In this document: positions 16,963 through 25,439 of the stretch, in pieces
Position numbering within the stretch: position 1 is the first letter of the stretch
Layout: every line of letters begins with the position of its first letter
Source of the DNA: VAXT01 sp963827725
GTDB taxonomy: Bacteria; Actinomycetota; Thermoleophilia; Gaiellales; Gaiellaceae
NCBI GenBank assembly: GCA_963827725.1
Contig: CAWHBM010000003.1
Location: 286,642 to 350,641, forward strand
DNA length: 64,000 bases
Reading direction: 5' to 3'
Made by a program: the position numbers and the translations under genes
Notes under the pieces: model-generated
Told to the model about the DNA's origin: nothing
The model's database searches: none
The model's input: only the letters and a program-made list of their open reading frames with translations

Positions 16963-18041
16963 GACTCGAGTGGGTGGAAGAGCAGGCCGGAGACGAGCTT
17001 CGGATAGAAGTAAGTGCTCTTCTGCGGCATCGTCTCTCCGCGAGCCGCGACTTGGAAGACATCCTCGATTCGCGTGGGCCGCATCAGCACCGCTACCTGC
17101 GCGTCGCCGTCGTCGACCGCGCGAACGGCTTCCCGCCAGTCGGCGGTGTATGACAGACCCTCGTGGCCGAGCCGGTCGACGAGCTGAACGTCGAGCTCTC
17201 CCGCCCCGTCGACCGCCAGCTCGGTCTTCCCGTCGTAGACAACGACCGCAGCACGCTCCCGCGACAGCTCATCGAGCTCGCGGAGTGCGGCCTCGGGGTC
17301 GGATCGCGATTCCCCTGTGAGCTGCTCACGTTGCGGGGCGTCTCGAAATACGCGGTGGGTCGGGAAGATCGTGAGGCCGGGATCATCGAGGCTGACGAGC
17401 ACGACCATCATGTACCCACTTTCGGGCGTTCCGGTCTCTTCGTGGTAGGCAAGCGCCGTCTCGTACCGGTGATGGCCGTCTGCGATCAGCAGTCTCCGGT
17501 CGGCAAACGCATCTCCCAGGCCCTCCTCGGGCAGGTGCCAGAGTCGAGCGCCCTCGACCTTGAGCTGCGGCGGGCGATCAGGCGTCTCAAAGGGGGCATC
17601 GCCTTCGTAGAGGAGGAAGATCGGCTCGAGTTGAGCTCGCACTTCGCGAAGCAGGCGAAGGCGCCCCTCCTTCGGCCCACGATGCGTTCGTTCGTGCGGC
17701 ATGACCGTGCCGGTTTCGTAGGGCTCGACGCGGAGCGAGCCGACGAGTCCGGAGCGAGTGCGGGAAACGCCGTCCGGGCCCACGTAATCCTGGGAAAGCG
17801 CCCAGAAGCCTTGTTCTTCCGCAATGAGGTCGCCTTCCTCACGCCACGCGCGGAAGGTCCTGCCGGCCTCCTCTTCCGAGTCTGGCAGCGTCAGGTGGAC
17901 GACGTTGTGCGGGCTCTTCGCAAGCAACGCGTCGCGCTCGTGCGGACCGATCACGTCGTAGGGCGGAGCGACGAGGTCTTCCAGCGGACCGGAGCGGTCG
18001 GTGTCGTACCGGAGGGCGCTGAACGGCTTGATTTCGGCCAT
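16959..18041 (-). CDS. DUF1015 family protein
   Basis: About 360 residues and full length. DUF1015 hallmarks are KPFSALRYDTDRSGPLEDLV, VAPPYDVIGPHERDALLAKS, HNVVHLTLP, and LIADGHHRYETALAYHEE in the middle. One archaeal DUF1015-related protein is a free-serine kinase (SerK); a kinase role here is only inference. Start is ATG 18041 (MAEIKPF), six codons inside the longest frame, because the conserved region begins there. It precedes and overlaps the inositol monophosphatase gene. Confidence 0.85.
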   Translation of the reverse strand: MAEIKPFSALRYDTDRSGPLEDLVAPPYDVIGPHERDALLAKSPHNVVHLTLPDSEEEAGRTFRAWREEGDLIAEEQGFWALSQDYVGPDGVSRTRSGLVGSLRVEPYETGTVMPHERTHRGPKEGRLRLLREVRAQLEPIFLLYEGDAPFETPDRPPQLKVEGARLWHLPEEGLGDAFADRRLLIADGHHRYETALAYHEETGTPESGYMMVVLVSLDDPGLTIFPTHRVFRDAPQREQLTGESRSDPEAALRELDELSRERAAVVVYDGKTELAVDGAGELDVQLVDRLGHEGLSYTADWREAVRAVDDGDAQVAVLMRPTRIEDVFQVAARGETMPQKSTYFYPKLVSGLLFHPLES

Positions 18042-18084
18042 CGACGCGGACCGTAGCATCCGTTTCCGGGCTTAGACTCGGTGC

Positions 18085-18918
18085 GTGTCAGCGATCGCGG
18101 AGCTCGAGCAGGACCGGGTCGTCGAGGGCGTCTATGCGGTAGCTAAGAAGCAGCGACTGAAGACGCGCGGCGGGGCGCCGTACCTTGCGCTCGAGCTCGT
18201 GGACCCGAGCGGCCGGATCCAAGCGCGCGTCTGGACCGACGTCGACCTCCTGGACAGCCGCTTTGCCGAGGGCGACGCCGTGCGCGTGCTCGGACGCGTC
18301 GACCGCTTTCGTGACCGCCTGCAGCTCGAGGTTCGCTCGCTCGAGCCCGCAGAGGACCTCGATCCGGCCGCGCTCGCGCCCGCCATGCGCCGAGATGCCG
18401 ACGAGCTGGAGGGCTTCCTGGAGTTCCTTGCGGGTGAGATCACCCATCCGGGCCTGAAGGCCGCCGTCGGGCGCTTCGTGGAAGACGGCGAGCTGCGAGG
18501 ACGGCTCCGCTCGCTGCCGGCGACCGTCGAGGGCCATCACAGCTATGCCGGAGGCCTGCTCGAGCACACTGTCGGCGTGGCGACGATCTGCCGCGAGGTC
18601 GCCCAGCTCCATCCGCGGCTGCGCTCCGATTTGTTGCTCGCGGCCGCGCTGCTCCACGACGTCGGGCGCACCGTCGAGCTCACGCGCGGCCCGACATTCC
18701 GTCCGACCGAGGAGGGGCGCCTGCTCGGGCACGTGCATCTCGGGCTACGCCTGATCGAGGAGCGCGCCGCGCCACTCGAGGCCGCGGTTCGCGCCGAGCT
18801 CCTGCACGCGGTCGGGTCGCACCACGACCCGCGCGCAGCCCGCACGGCCGAGGCGGCAGTTCTCTACCACGCGAATCAGCTCGACGCGGTCGCCGCCACG
18901 CGGCCGGTCCCGGACTAA
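18085..18918 (+). CDS. OB-fold plus HD-domain 3'-5' exoribonuclease (YhaM-like)
   Basis: About 277 residues. An OB-fold nucleic-acid-binding region (residues about 10-90; YLALELVDPSGRIQARVWTD) is followed by an HD metal-dependent phosphohydrolase domain (VEGHHSYAGGLLEHTVGVAT, then LLLAAALLHDVGRTVEL, with the HD dyad, and HAVGSHHD). This is the YhaM/CBF1 exoribonuclease layout. Start GTG 18085. It is divergent from the DUF1015 gene and overlaps the end of the convergent arsC by four bases. Confidence 0.85.
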   Translation: MSAIAELEQDRVVEGVYAVAKKQRLKTRGGAPYLALELVDPSGRIQARVWTDVDLLDSRFAEGDAVRVLGRVDRFRDRLQLEVRSLEPAEDLDPAALAPAMRRDADELEGFLEFLAGEITHPGLKAAVGRFVEDGELRGRLRSLPATVEGHHSYAGGLLEHTVGVATICREVAQLHPRLRSDLLLAAALLHDVGRTVELTRGPTFRPTEEGRLLGHVHLGLRLIEERAAPLEAAVRAELLHAVGSHHDPRAARTAEAAVLYHANQLDAVAATRPVPD

Positions 18919-19319
18919 CGCGGAAGCGCGTCCACGAGCCCGGCGATCTCGTCCCGGATCGAGCGCACGACCTCGACCGGCATGCCCATCGGGTCCTGAA
19001 TGTTCCAGTCGAGGTACTGCTTCCCCGGCAAGACGGGGCACGCGTCTCCGCAGCCCATCTTCACGACCAGCTCGGCCCACTCGACGTCTGACTGTGCCAA
19101 CTGGTGCGGCACTCGTCCCTCGATGTCGATGCCCACTTCGCGCATCACCTCCACGACCTCGGGATGAACCTTGTCGCCGGCGTGGCTACCCGCCGAGCGG
19201 GCCTCGCCGCCGGCCCGCTCGTAGAAGGCGTGCGCCATCTGCGAGCGCCCCTGGTTACCGATGCAAACGAAGAGGACGCGACTACCGGGCAACGGTGCCC
19301 TCGGCTGTGGCGAGGACAA
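18915..19319 (-). CDS. arsC: arsenate reductase, thioredoxin-linked LMW-phosphatase type
   Basis: About 134 residues of the low-molecular-weight tyrosine-phosphatase fold. The catalytic P-loop reads CIGNQGRSQMAHAFYER (C-x5-R-S), and the redox cysteines of the arsenate reductase class appear in VVKMGCGDACPVLPGKQYLDW, followed by the catalytic Asp-Pro (IQDPMG). It reduces As(V) to As(III). It is co-oriented with and overlaps arsR. No arsenite efflux gene (acr3/arsB) is seen nearby, so export must be encoded elsewhere or replaced. Confidence 0.88.
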   Translation of the reverse strand: MSSPQPRAPLPGSRVLFVCIGNQGRSQMAHAFYERAGGEARSAGSHAGDKVHPEVVEVMREVGIDIEGRVPHQLAQSDVEWAELVVKMGCGDACPVLPGKQYLDWNIQDPMGMPVEVVRSIRDEIAGLVDALPR

Positions 19320-19653
19320 ACTCCGGCTGCCGCGCGCCGCCGAGTGCGAAGGCGAGCGCCTCGACGGCCTCGGGAACGAGGCGGTAGAAGACCCAGGTCT
19401 TGCGCTTGTGCGCTACCTCGATAAGCCCCGCCTCGCGCAGGATCCGAAGGTGATGTGAGATCGTCGGCTGGGATAGCCCCAGGGACTCGAACTCGCACAC
19501 GCAGGCGTCATCGCGACTCGCGAGACGGTTCACAATCGCCAGCCTCGTCGGATCGGCAAGCGCCTTGAAGCGTGACGAAAGGTCCTCGAACTCCTTCGCG
19601 CGAAGGGGCGGAGCCCCGGGTGAACAGCAGGTGACCGTCGCCAGCTTCTTCAT
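19282..19653 (-). CDS. arsR: ArsR-family metalloregulator
   Basis: A 123-residue winged-helix repressor of the ArsR/SmtB family. The HTH is in LGLSQPTISHHLRILREAGL. Candidate As(III)-binding cysteines are C9-C10 (TCCSPGAPPL) and C51/C53 (CVCEFESLG). The vicinal Cys pair near the N-terminus plus a third Cys resembles the Corynebacterium-type As(III) site. ATG 19653 is used; the operator overlaps this start codon, which would allow autorepression. It is followed by arsC with an overlapping start. Confidence 0.9.
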   Translation of the reverse strand: MKKLATVTCCSPGAPPLRAKEFEDLSSRFKALADPTRLAIVNRLASRDDACVCEFESLGLSQPTISHHLRILREAGLIEVAHKRKTWVFYRLVPEAVEALAFALGGARQPEFVLATAEGTVAR

Positions 19654-19681
19654 TGACACTTATCAATATAGCAATTAGCTT
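19652..19681. promoter_or_regulatory. ArsR-type operator within a divergent promoter
   Basis: A perfect inverted repeat ATTGA-N6-TCAAT (19652-19667) covers the arsR start codon. On the plus strand it contains a consensus -35 box TTGACA (19653-19658), and 17 bases later comes TAGCTT (19676-19681), a fair -10. On the minus strand TATATT lies just upstream of arsR. A second dyad, ATCGA-N6-TCGAT, follows at about 19685-19700. The arrangement suggests one ArsR site controlling both arsR-arsC and the tiny Cys-rich ORF. The sequence pattern is seen directly; binding is inferred. Confidence 0.6.
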
Positions 19682-19715
19682 TACATCGACATCCTTCGAT
19701 GAAAGGAGGACCGCG

Positions 19716-19775
19716 ATGACGGATCTGTCATGTTGCGAGGGCGGCTCTGGTTGCTGCGGCGGTGGCTGCTGCTAG
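19716..19775 (+). CDS. 19-residue Cys-rich micropeptide divergent from arsR
   Basis: ATG 19716 follows a near-perfect ribosome binding site (AAAGGAGGA, 19702-19710, spacing five bases). It encodes MTDLSCCEGGSGCCGGGCC and stops at TAG 19773-19775. Six of 19 residues are Cys, arranged as three CC pairs separated by Gly-rich linkers, a layout suited to thiophilic metal or As(III) binding. It fits exactly between the divergent arsR promoter and the convergent ychF stop at 19779. Too short for normal gene calling. Coding is supported by the binding site, the promoter and the context, but I know of no described family. Confidence 0.55.
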   Translation: MTDLSCCEGGSGCCGGGCC

Positions 19776-19778
19776 CGG

Positions 19779-20700
19779 TCAGACGTTGAAGCGCACGTTG
19801 AGGACGTCGCCGTCGGCGACGACGTAGTCCTTGCCCTCGAGACGTTGTAGGCCGCGGCGGGCGGCTTCGGCGCGACTCCCCGCCTCGACGAGGTCGCGCC
19901 ACCCGATCACCTCGCAGCGGATGAAGCCGCGGGCGATATCGGTGTGAATCGTCGCGGCGGCCTCGAGCGCGGTCTGCCCTCTGCGAAGCGTCCAGGCCCT
20001 GGTCTCGGTGTCGCCCGCGGTGAAGAAGACGATCAACCCGACGGCTTCGAACACCCCGGTGAGAACCGTCTCGAAGCTCGCCGGGCCCTCGCGGAACGCC
20101 GCGGCTTCCTCGGTTGATAGCTCTGCCAACTCCGCTTCGAGCTTGAGGTCGAAGCCATCCGCTCCGTTGACGAGCTGGATCAGCGGCTTCGTCGTGAGCG
20201 GCTCGAGGTCTCCCGGCAGCGTGCCCGGGTACGAGCTGAGGGGATTGCCGCCTTCGACGTGAGCGAGCACGCGTTCGAGCTCCTCCGCCTTCTTTACGAA
20301 GCTGAGGGTCGCCTGATTTCGCCTGCGAGCGGACTCGCTCCAGCCGCTTCTCCACGTGGTCGCGGTCGGCGACGACGAGCTCGAGCTCCAGTTCCTGCTT
20401 GTCGCGCTCGGGATCGGAGTCGGATCCGAAGTTGCCGATGACGGCGATGAGCGCGTCGGACTTCCGGAGCTCGCCCAGAACAGCAGGGCTCAGGCCCGGC
20501 GGGTCGACCACGCGAATCGTCGCGGGCGTCGTCTTCGCGGAGCTCTCGATCGCCGCGACCGGAGCAAGCCGCTCGTCTGGGATCAGCGCGATCCCGACGT
20601 GCTCCTTCCCGTACGCGTCGCCGGAAACCCCGGTCAGGGCCGTGAAGAGCGAGGTCTTACCGGATCCCGGCAAGCCCACGAGTCCAACATCAAGCGGCAC
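19779..20700 (-). CDS. ychF: YchF/OLA1-type GTP/ATP-binding protein, one frameshift
   Basis: P-loop NTPase of the Obg-related YchF family. The N-terminal part has Walker A GLVGLPGSGKTSLFTALTG and a VVDPPGL Switch II. The C-terminal part has the TGS-like domain (LVNGADGFDLKLEAELAE, WTLRRGQTALEAAATIHTDIARGFIRCEVIGW, KDYVVADGDVLNVRFNV). The frame changes near 20285: dropping one A from the AAA run yields LRKKAEELERVLAHVEGG. The intact product would be about 306 residues, shorter than the usual 360, with an abbreviated coiled-coil region. Confidence 0.88.
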
Positions 20701-20794
20701 TCTAAAGACGGTACCGCCGACCTCCTCCCCACTGCGATCCTAGTCGTGGAAAGCGCACGCATGGGTGTCAGCTTCGTGCCGAAACTCGACGCGT

Positions 20795-21361
20795 CTACGC
20801 GCGAACGACGTGCCGCTGCAGCGAGGCCAGCGCACGGTGCTGAAGCGACTTCACTGCGCCCTCGGTCTTGCCGAGGATCCCGGCCACCTCCGCGTTTGTG
20901 AAGCCGAACAGGAACTTCAGGGTCAGCACCTGACGCTGCTCGGCCGAGAGCCGCTCGATCAGTTCGAGCATGCCGGCCTGGCCGAGCGAGTCGAGCGCCT
21001 GGTCCTCGGCCGACGACTCCTCGGCGCCGGGCTGCTCCGGAAGGTCCTCCTCGACCTGCACCCGTCGCCCGGCCCGGAAGTGATCCATGGCGAGGTTGTG
21101 TGCGATCCGGAAGAGCCACGCAGAGAAGGGAGCCGACTGCCACCGGAACCGGCCGATCGCCTCCAGCATCCTGAGGAACGTCTGCGTCGTCAGGTCCTCC
21201 GCGTCGTGCCGGTTGCCGACGCTCACGTGCAGGTAGCTGTAGATCCGATCGAAATGGAGGAGGTAGAGCTCCTCGAGCGCGCGCCGGTCGCCGCGCTGGG
21301 CACGTTCGACGAGGGCGCGCACGTTCGCGGACGCGCCGCCCGGAGCGCTCGCCACGCTCAT
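20795..21361 (-). CDS. ECF-type RNA polymerase sigma factor
   Basis: A 188-residue sigma-70 family protein with only regions 2 and 4. Region 2 reads LYLLHFDRIYSYLHVSVGNRHDAEDLTTQTFLRM and WLFRIAHNLAMDHFR. Region 4 is ELIERLSAEQRQVLTLKFLFG followed by the HTH TNAEVAGILGKTEGAVKSLQHRAL. No anti-sigma gene is adjacent, so control may be by other means. Target promoters are unknown. It lies upstream of ychF in the same direction but 94 bases away, so the two are probably separate units. Confidence 0.9.
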   Translation of the reverse strand: MSVASAPGGASANVRALVERAQRGDRRALEELYLLHFDRIYSYLHVSVGNRHDAEDLTTQTFLRMLEAIGRFRWQSAPFSAWLFRIAHNLAMDHFRAGRRVQVEEDLPEQPGAEESSAEDQALDSLGQAGMLELIERLSAEQRQVLTLKFLFGFTNAEVAGILGKTEGAVKSLQHRALASLQRHVVRA

Positions 21362-21412
21362 CAGTCCCGCACCATTCTCAATGGAAGTGCCCCGACGGAC
21401 TCCGCCTCTAAC

Positions 21413-21646
21413 TCAGCTGTCGCTGAAACCGACGCGGCCCTCTCGCGAAAATCGCTTCACGTAGACGATCTTCGCGAGAACGACCGTGTAGCGGCCGTCC
21501 TCGGCGTCGAGCAGGAAGGAGCCCAACCCCGCGCTCGCTGCAAGCGCCTGCTCGAGCTCGTCTGCCGACGTCGTCGCGACGTAAGCGCTCATCACCTGGC
21601 CGCCGTCGAAGCCGATCTCGATGCGGACCCGCTGGGACTCAGGCAC
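21413..21646 (-). CDS. small conserved-looking protein downstream of the epimerase, unknown
   Basis: About 77 residues starting at GTG 21646, which overlaps the end of the epimerase gene. The sequence (VRIEIGFDGGQVMSAYVATT, DELEQALAASAGLGSFLLDAED, YTVVLAKIVYVKRFSREGRVGF) has a beta-alpha-beta look. I do not recognise the family with confidence; it is reminiscent of small DUF3107-like actinobacterial proteins. Translational coupling to mce supports a real gene. Confidence 0.6.
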   Translation of the reverse strand: MPESQRVRIEIGFDGGQVMSAYVATTSADELEQALAASAGLGSFLLDAEDGRYTVVLAKIVYVKRFSREGRVGFSDS

Positions 21647-22043
21647 TTGCCACCAACTCGGACAGCACGCCGTGAAGGGCGTCCGGGTGGACAAAGGCGA
21701 CCTCGAGCCCGAAAAGCCCGCGGTGCGGCTCCTCGTCGATCAACTCGACGCCACGGGCGGCCAGGCCCTTCAGCTCCTGCTGCAGATCGCTCACCTCGTA
21801 CGCGACGTGATGCATGCCCGGCCCGCGGCTGGCGAGGAACTTGCCGACCGGGGTCTCGTCGCCGAGCGACGCAAGCAGCTCGACGCGGCTATCCCCAACG
21901 CGCACGGCAGCCGCTTCGACGCCCTGCTCGGGAACCATGGCGCGGTGCTCGATCTCGGCACCGAAGAGCCGCCGGTAAGTGGCGAGAGCCTCGTCGAGGT
22001 CCTCGACGGCCAATCCGAGATGGTGAATCCCCTTCGCCTGCAC
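21639..22043 (-). CDS. mce: methylmalonyl-CoA epimerase
   Basis: A 134-residue vicinal-oxygen-chelate protein that interconverts the (2R) and (2S) forms of methylmalonyl-CoA. Metal ligands and signatures are present: GIHHLGLAVEDLDEALATYR, VELLASLGDETPVGKFLASR, GPGMHHVAYEVSDL, and the C-terminal VAFVHPDALHGVLSEL (family 'FLHPKxxxGVLxEL'). Normal length. The start is GTG 22043. No mutase gene is in this window. Confidence 0.92.
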   Translation of the reverse strand: MQAKGIHHLGLAVEDLDEALATYRRLFGAEIEHRAMVPEQGVEAAAVRVGDSRVELLASLGDETPVGKFLASRGPGMHHVAYEVSDLQQELKGLAARGVELIDEEPHRGLFGLEVAFVHPDALHGVLSELVASA

Positions 22044-22064
22044 GCGAGAGGATCGTAGCCGTTG

Positions 22065-23606
22065 CTAGATGCCCGACCCCTCGGGGGCGTTCTCTTCGAT
22101 GCGCTTGAGCGGAACGACGCGACCGACCATGTCGCTCGCGCTGCACTCAGGCTCGACATCGGCGAGCATCGACTGCATCTCGTCGCGGACGAGCGTCTCC
22201 TTCTCGAGCAGCGCTCCTGCGAGTCGGTCGAGGGCAGCCCGATGCTTGGTGATCAGCCGGACCGCCTCGTGATAGGCATCGTCGGTGAGGCGGGCCTGCT
22301 CATGGTCACGCACACGCTTGGTCTCCTCGGAGAGCGCGTAGTTGTCGGCGCGCATCGTCCTCGAGACGACGCCTTCCGACATCCCGTACTCGAACACCAT
22401 CGCCCGCGCCAGTTCGGTCACCTTTTCCAGATCGTTCGCAGCGCCGTTCGTTACTCGGCCGAACACGACCTGCTCGGCGGCACGGCCGGCGAGCGCGATC
22501 TTCATCCAGTCGATGAACTCTTCCCGCGTGTGCAGGAAGCGCTCCTCCTCGGGCAGGTTGTACGTGTAGCCGAGAGCATTGCCCCGGGGCACGATCGTTG
22601 CCTTCTGGACGGGAAAGCCCTCGCCCATCAGGTGTGACATGAGTGCGTGGCCGCCCTCGTGGTAGGCGAGGATCCGCTTCTCCTTCTCGGACATGACCTT
22701 GCGCTGCTGGAGGCCGGCGATGATTCGCTCCAGAGCGTCGTCGAAATGGATCTGGTGAATGAACTGCTTGTCGTCGCGGCCGGCGAAGATCGCGGCTTCG
22801 TTCGCGATGTTCGCGAGGTCGGCGCCGGTGAGGCCGGCCGTCTGACGGGCGACCGAGGTGATGTCGACGTCGGCGGCGAGAGGCTTGCCGCGCGTGTGCA
22901 CGTGCAGGATCGCCTCGCGGCCGGCGAGGTCGGGCGGCGAGACGAGAACCTGGCGATCGAACCGACCGGGACGCAGAAGCGCCGGGTCGAGATCCTGGAG
23001 CCGGTTCGAAGCGCCCATGACGATCACCTGCTCGCGATTGGTGAAGCCGTCGAGCTCGACGAGGAGCTGGTTCAGAGTTTGGTCCTGTTCGCGGTTGAAC
23101 CCGTGGCCCGTCCGCGCGGTCCCGACGGCATCGAGCTCGTCGATGAAGACGATCGCCGGAGCCGACTTGCGCGCGTCCTCGAAAAGCTTGCGGATGCGGG
23201 CGGCACCGAGGCCGGCGAACATCTCGACGAAGGCAGACGCGCTCTGGGAGTAGAAGCTCGCGCCGGACTCATGCGCGACGGCCTTTGCCAGCAGCGTCTT
23301 GCCGGTGCCCGGCGGCCCGTAGAGCAGGATGCCCTTCGGCACGCGCGCGCCGAGCTTGGCGAAGCGCTTCGAATCGCGCAGGAAATCGACGATCTCCTCC
23401 ATCTCGGCTCGGGCCTCTTCGAGTCCGGCGACCTCTTCCCAGGTCACGGACGACTTGGAGCTCGACTGGACGTGCTTTGGCTTCACGCGCGGCATCACCT
23501 GGAGGGTGCGCCAGAGCAGGTAGATGATGAGGCCGAACATGAGGAGGGGCAGCCAGATCAGTGCGACCTGGCCTACCTGGCTGAGAATGTCACCCACGTT
23601 CGGCAT
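22065..23606 (-). CDS. ftsH: FtsH-type AAA+ zinc metalloprotease, short form
   Basis: A 513-residue membrane-anchored ATP-dependent protease. One N-terminal membrane segment (VALIWLPLLMFGLIIYLLWR) leads directly into the AAA+ domain (VTWEEVAGLEEARAEMEEIV, Walker A GPPGTGKT, Walker B IVFIDELDAVG, SRH ALLRPGRFDRQV). The M41 protease follows with HEGGH near residue 315. The second zinc-ligand region is NGAANDLEKVTELA. It lacks the usual periplasmic domain and second membrane helix, so it is a reduced variant. Upstream on the same strand lie the NAD-salvage genes. Confidence 0.92.
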   Translation of the reverse strand: MPNVGDILSQVGQVALIWLPLLMFGLIIYLLWRTLQVMPRVKPKHVQSSSKSSVTWEEVAGLEEARAEMEEIVDFLRDSKRFAKLGARVPKGILLYGPPGTGKTLLAKAVAHESGASFYSQSASAFVEMFAGLGAARIRKLFEDARKSAPAIVFIDELDAVGTARTGHGFNREQDQTLNQLLVELDGFTNREQVIVMGASNRLQDLDPALLRPGRFDRQVLVSPPDLAGREAILHVHTRGKPLAADVDITSVARQTAGLTGADLANIANEAAIFAGRDDKQFIHQIHFDDALERIIAGLQQRKVMSEKEKRILAYHEGGHALMSHLMGEGFPVQKATIVPRGNALGYTYNLPEEERFLHTREEFIDWMKIALAGRAAEQVVFGRVTNGAANDLEKVTELARAMVFEYGMSEGVVSRTMRADNYALSEETKRVRDHEQARLTDDAYHEAVRLITKHRAALDRLAGALLEKETLVRDEMQSMLADVEPECSASDMVGRVVPLKRIEENAPEGSGI

Positions 23607-23645
23607 CCAGGCCCCGTCATCGGCATCTCGAGCGAGGTTCTGTAG

Positions 23646-24302
23646 TTACCCGAGCGAGGCGACGACGTCAGCGGTCGTCGTGAACTCCACGCCGGCCTCT
23701 CGCCAAGCTGCGATACAGGCCTTCGTACGCTCCTCGTCCAGGCCTCGCGCGGCGTCCTCGACGAACCGCACACGGCGGCCGCGCTCGAGGAAGCCACGAA
23801 TCGCCGCGTCGTCACAGACATCGGTCGCAACGCCGAAGACGACGATCTCGGCCGGATCGAGCGCATCGAGGAGTGGACCCGAGTTCGGGTTCGTGAAGAC
23901 GTTGAAGTTCTTCTTCAGGAGAAGGATCTCGCGGTGCCCCGCGATCAGGTCCGGCACGAGCCCCGGCGGGTACGGGACGAGCGAGAACGGGAACGGATTG
24001 GCCTGCTCGGTCTCGGGGATTCGCTGGGCACCGCGCGTCCCGCGTAGGCAATGCGGCGGATACGTGTTCCGGAAGTCGGGATCGACGGAGATCTCCGGAT
24101 CGGTGAGCTCGTGGTCGTCGGCGGAGGCGACGTGGACGACTCCGGCCTCACGCGCGGCGTCGACGAGCCGTCGCATCGCCGGCGCGGTCTCTTCGGCGCC
24201 CGGCACGTAGAGCTTCCCGGTCGGAAGCATGAAGTCGACCTGGGTATCCACGTCCCAGAGCACCACTCGGCCGTTCGCTCTCGTCACAGAGCTGACACCC
24301 AC
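23646..24302 (-). CDS. pncA: nicotinamidase / isochorismatase-family hydrolase
   Basis: A 218-residue cysteine hydrolase. The catalytic triad can be placed as Asp in LWDVDTQVDFM, Lys in LLLKKNFNVFTN, and Cys in VVFGVATDVCDDAAIRGFLE; the cis-peptide region is FGVATD. Metal ligands fit VASADDHELTDP. With the nicotinate phosphoribosyltransferase gene directly upstream on the same strand, the likely role is nicotinamide to nicotinate conversion in NAD salvage. Confidence 0.85.
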   Translation of the reverse strand: MGVSSVTRANGRVVLWDVDTQVDFMLPTGKLYVPGAEETAPAMRRLVDAAREAGVVHVASADDHELTDPEISVDPDFRNTYPPHCLRGTRGAQRIPETEQANPFPFSLVPYPPGLVPDLIAGHREILLLKKNFNVFTNPNSGPLLDALDPAEIVVFGVATDVCDDAAIRGFLERGRRVRFVEDAARGLDEERTKACIAAWREAGVEFTTTADVVASLG

Positions 24303-24356
24303 GTGCGCGAATCTCCCCGATACGATCTCAGTGGGGAGGAGGCCACGGGAACCGGC

Positions 24357-25439
24357 CTAGGTGACAAGCTCGAGCCGGGGGTTCGGCCGGTAGTGACGGC
24401 CCACCTTCGCGGACGGGCGGCCGTCGGTCATGACGACATCGGCCGTGAAGTCGTTCTGGCCCCGAATCAGCGAGGAGCCGACGCCGTACGCGTCCACCGG
24501 CACCTCCTTCGCCTCGAATTCGGCGATCTTCTCGACCGTGAAGCCGCCCGAGGCGACGATCTTCACGTGCTCGAAGCCGTCCGCGTCGAGCGCGTCGCGC
24601 ACCTTGCGCACGAGCCGCTCGTTCACCCCGGTGGGCTTGAAGTCGCCCATCTCGTCCCACAGCGAGCGATCGACCAGGTTCTCGGACGTGTCGAGCCGCA
24701 CACCCCAGAGGCGCGGGCCGAGCGCGCGAGCCACTTCAAGAGCCGTACCAACCGAATCGTTCTCGAAGTCGACGAGCACGGTCACGTTCAGGTCCTCGGG
24801 TGCCCACTCCGCGAACTTCGTCGCGGCGAGCACGGAATTGCCGCCGTAGGCAGCGATCAGCGAATGCGGCACCGTGCCCACGCCCTTGCCGCCCCACCAG
24901 GACGCCTGCTCGTCGGTGGTGACGCCGACCGGCGCCCCGACGATCTGGCCCGCGACGTACGCCGCGTAGCCGTCACCGGTCTGCACCCGGTGATGGTCGT
25001 GGCGCGCGGGCATGAAGATGATCGGCTTCCCGTTCGCAGCCTCGAGCACGCGGACGACGTTGGTCGTGATCAGCGTGCGTCGCGCGAGAACGCCGAGGTA
25101 GGCCGTCTCGAGGTGCGCATGGAGCGTGTAGTCGCCCTCGACGTGCATCACGGTCTCGTACGCCTCCACTCGATCGCCGTCGTAGAGCGCGTGCACCGTC
25201 AGCTGCTCCCAGTCGTGCGAGCAGAGCTTCAGGATCGCGATCGCCTCATCCATCCCTCCGAGGTAGCCCCTGTTCTTCTGGAACACCTGCATCACGACCC
25301 GCGGTCGCCGGCCGTCCTGCAAGAGAGCCGCGCGCGTGTGATTGAAGTACGCGTCGGTGTAGTAGCCGTCGCGCATCTTCTCGACCGGGAGGTCGAAGAC
25401 CTCCGGCGGAAGGCGCTCGGTTCTAGTTCGTGTGGCCAT
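24357..25439 (-). CDS. pncB: nicotinate phosphoribosyltransferase
   Basis: About 360 residues. Family signatures include DAYFNHTRAALLQDG, GDYTLHAHLETAYLGVLARR (substrate loop with the conserved His), LVDFENDSVGTALEVARALG, LWGVRLDTSENL, and the PRPP/phosphate-binding DAYGVGSSLIRGQNDFTADV. It makes nicotinate mononucleotide from nicotinate and PRPP. I chose ATG 25439 (MATRTRTERLP), which overlaps the upstream DUF1385 gene end by 17 bases, because homology begins there. It probably forms an operon with pncA. Confidence 0.9.
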   Translation of the reverse strand: MATRTRTERLPPEVFDLPVEKMRDGYYTDAYFNHTRAALLQDGRRPRVVMQVFQKNRGYLGGMDEAIAILKLCSHDWEQLTVHALYDGDRVEAYETVMHVEGDYTLHAHLETAYLGVLARRTLITTNVVRVLEAANGKPIIFMPARHDHHRVQTGDGYAAYVAGQIVGAPVGVTTDEQASWWGGKGVGTVPHSLIAAYGGNSVLAATKFAEWAPEDLNVTVLVDFENDSVGTALEVARALGPRLWGVRLDTSENLVDRSLWDEMGDFKPTGVNERLVRKVRDALDADGFEHVKIVASGGFTVEKIAEFEAKEVPVDAYGVGSSLIRGQNDFTADVVMTDGRPSAKVGRHYRPNPRLELVT

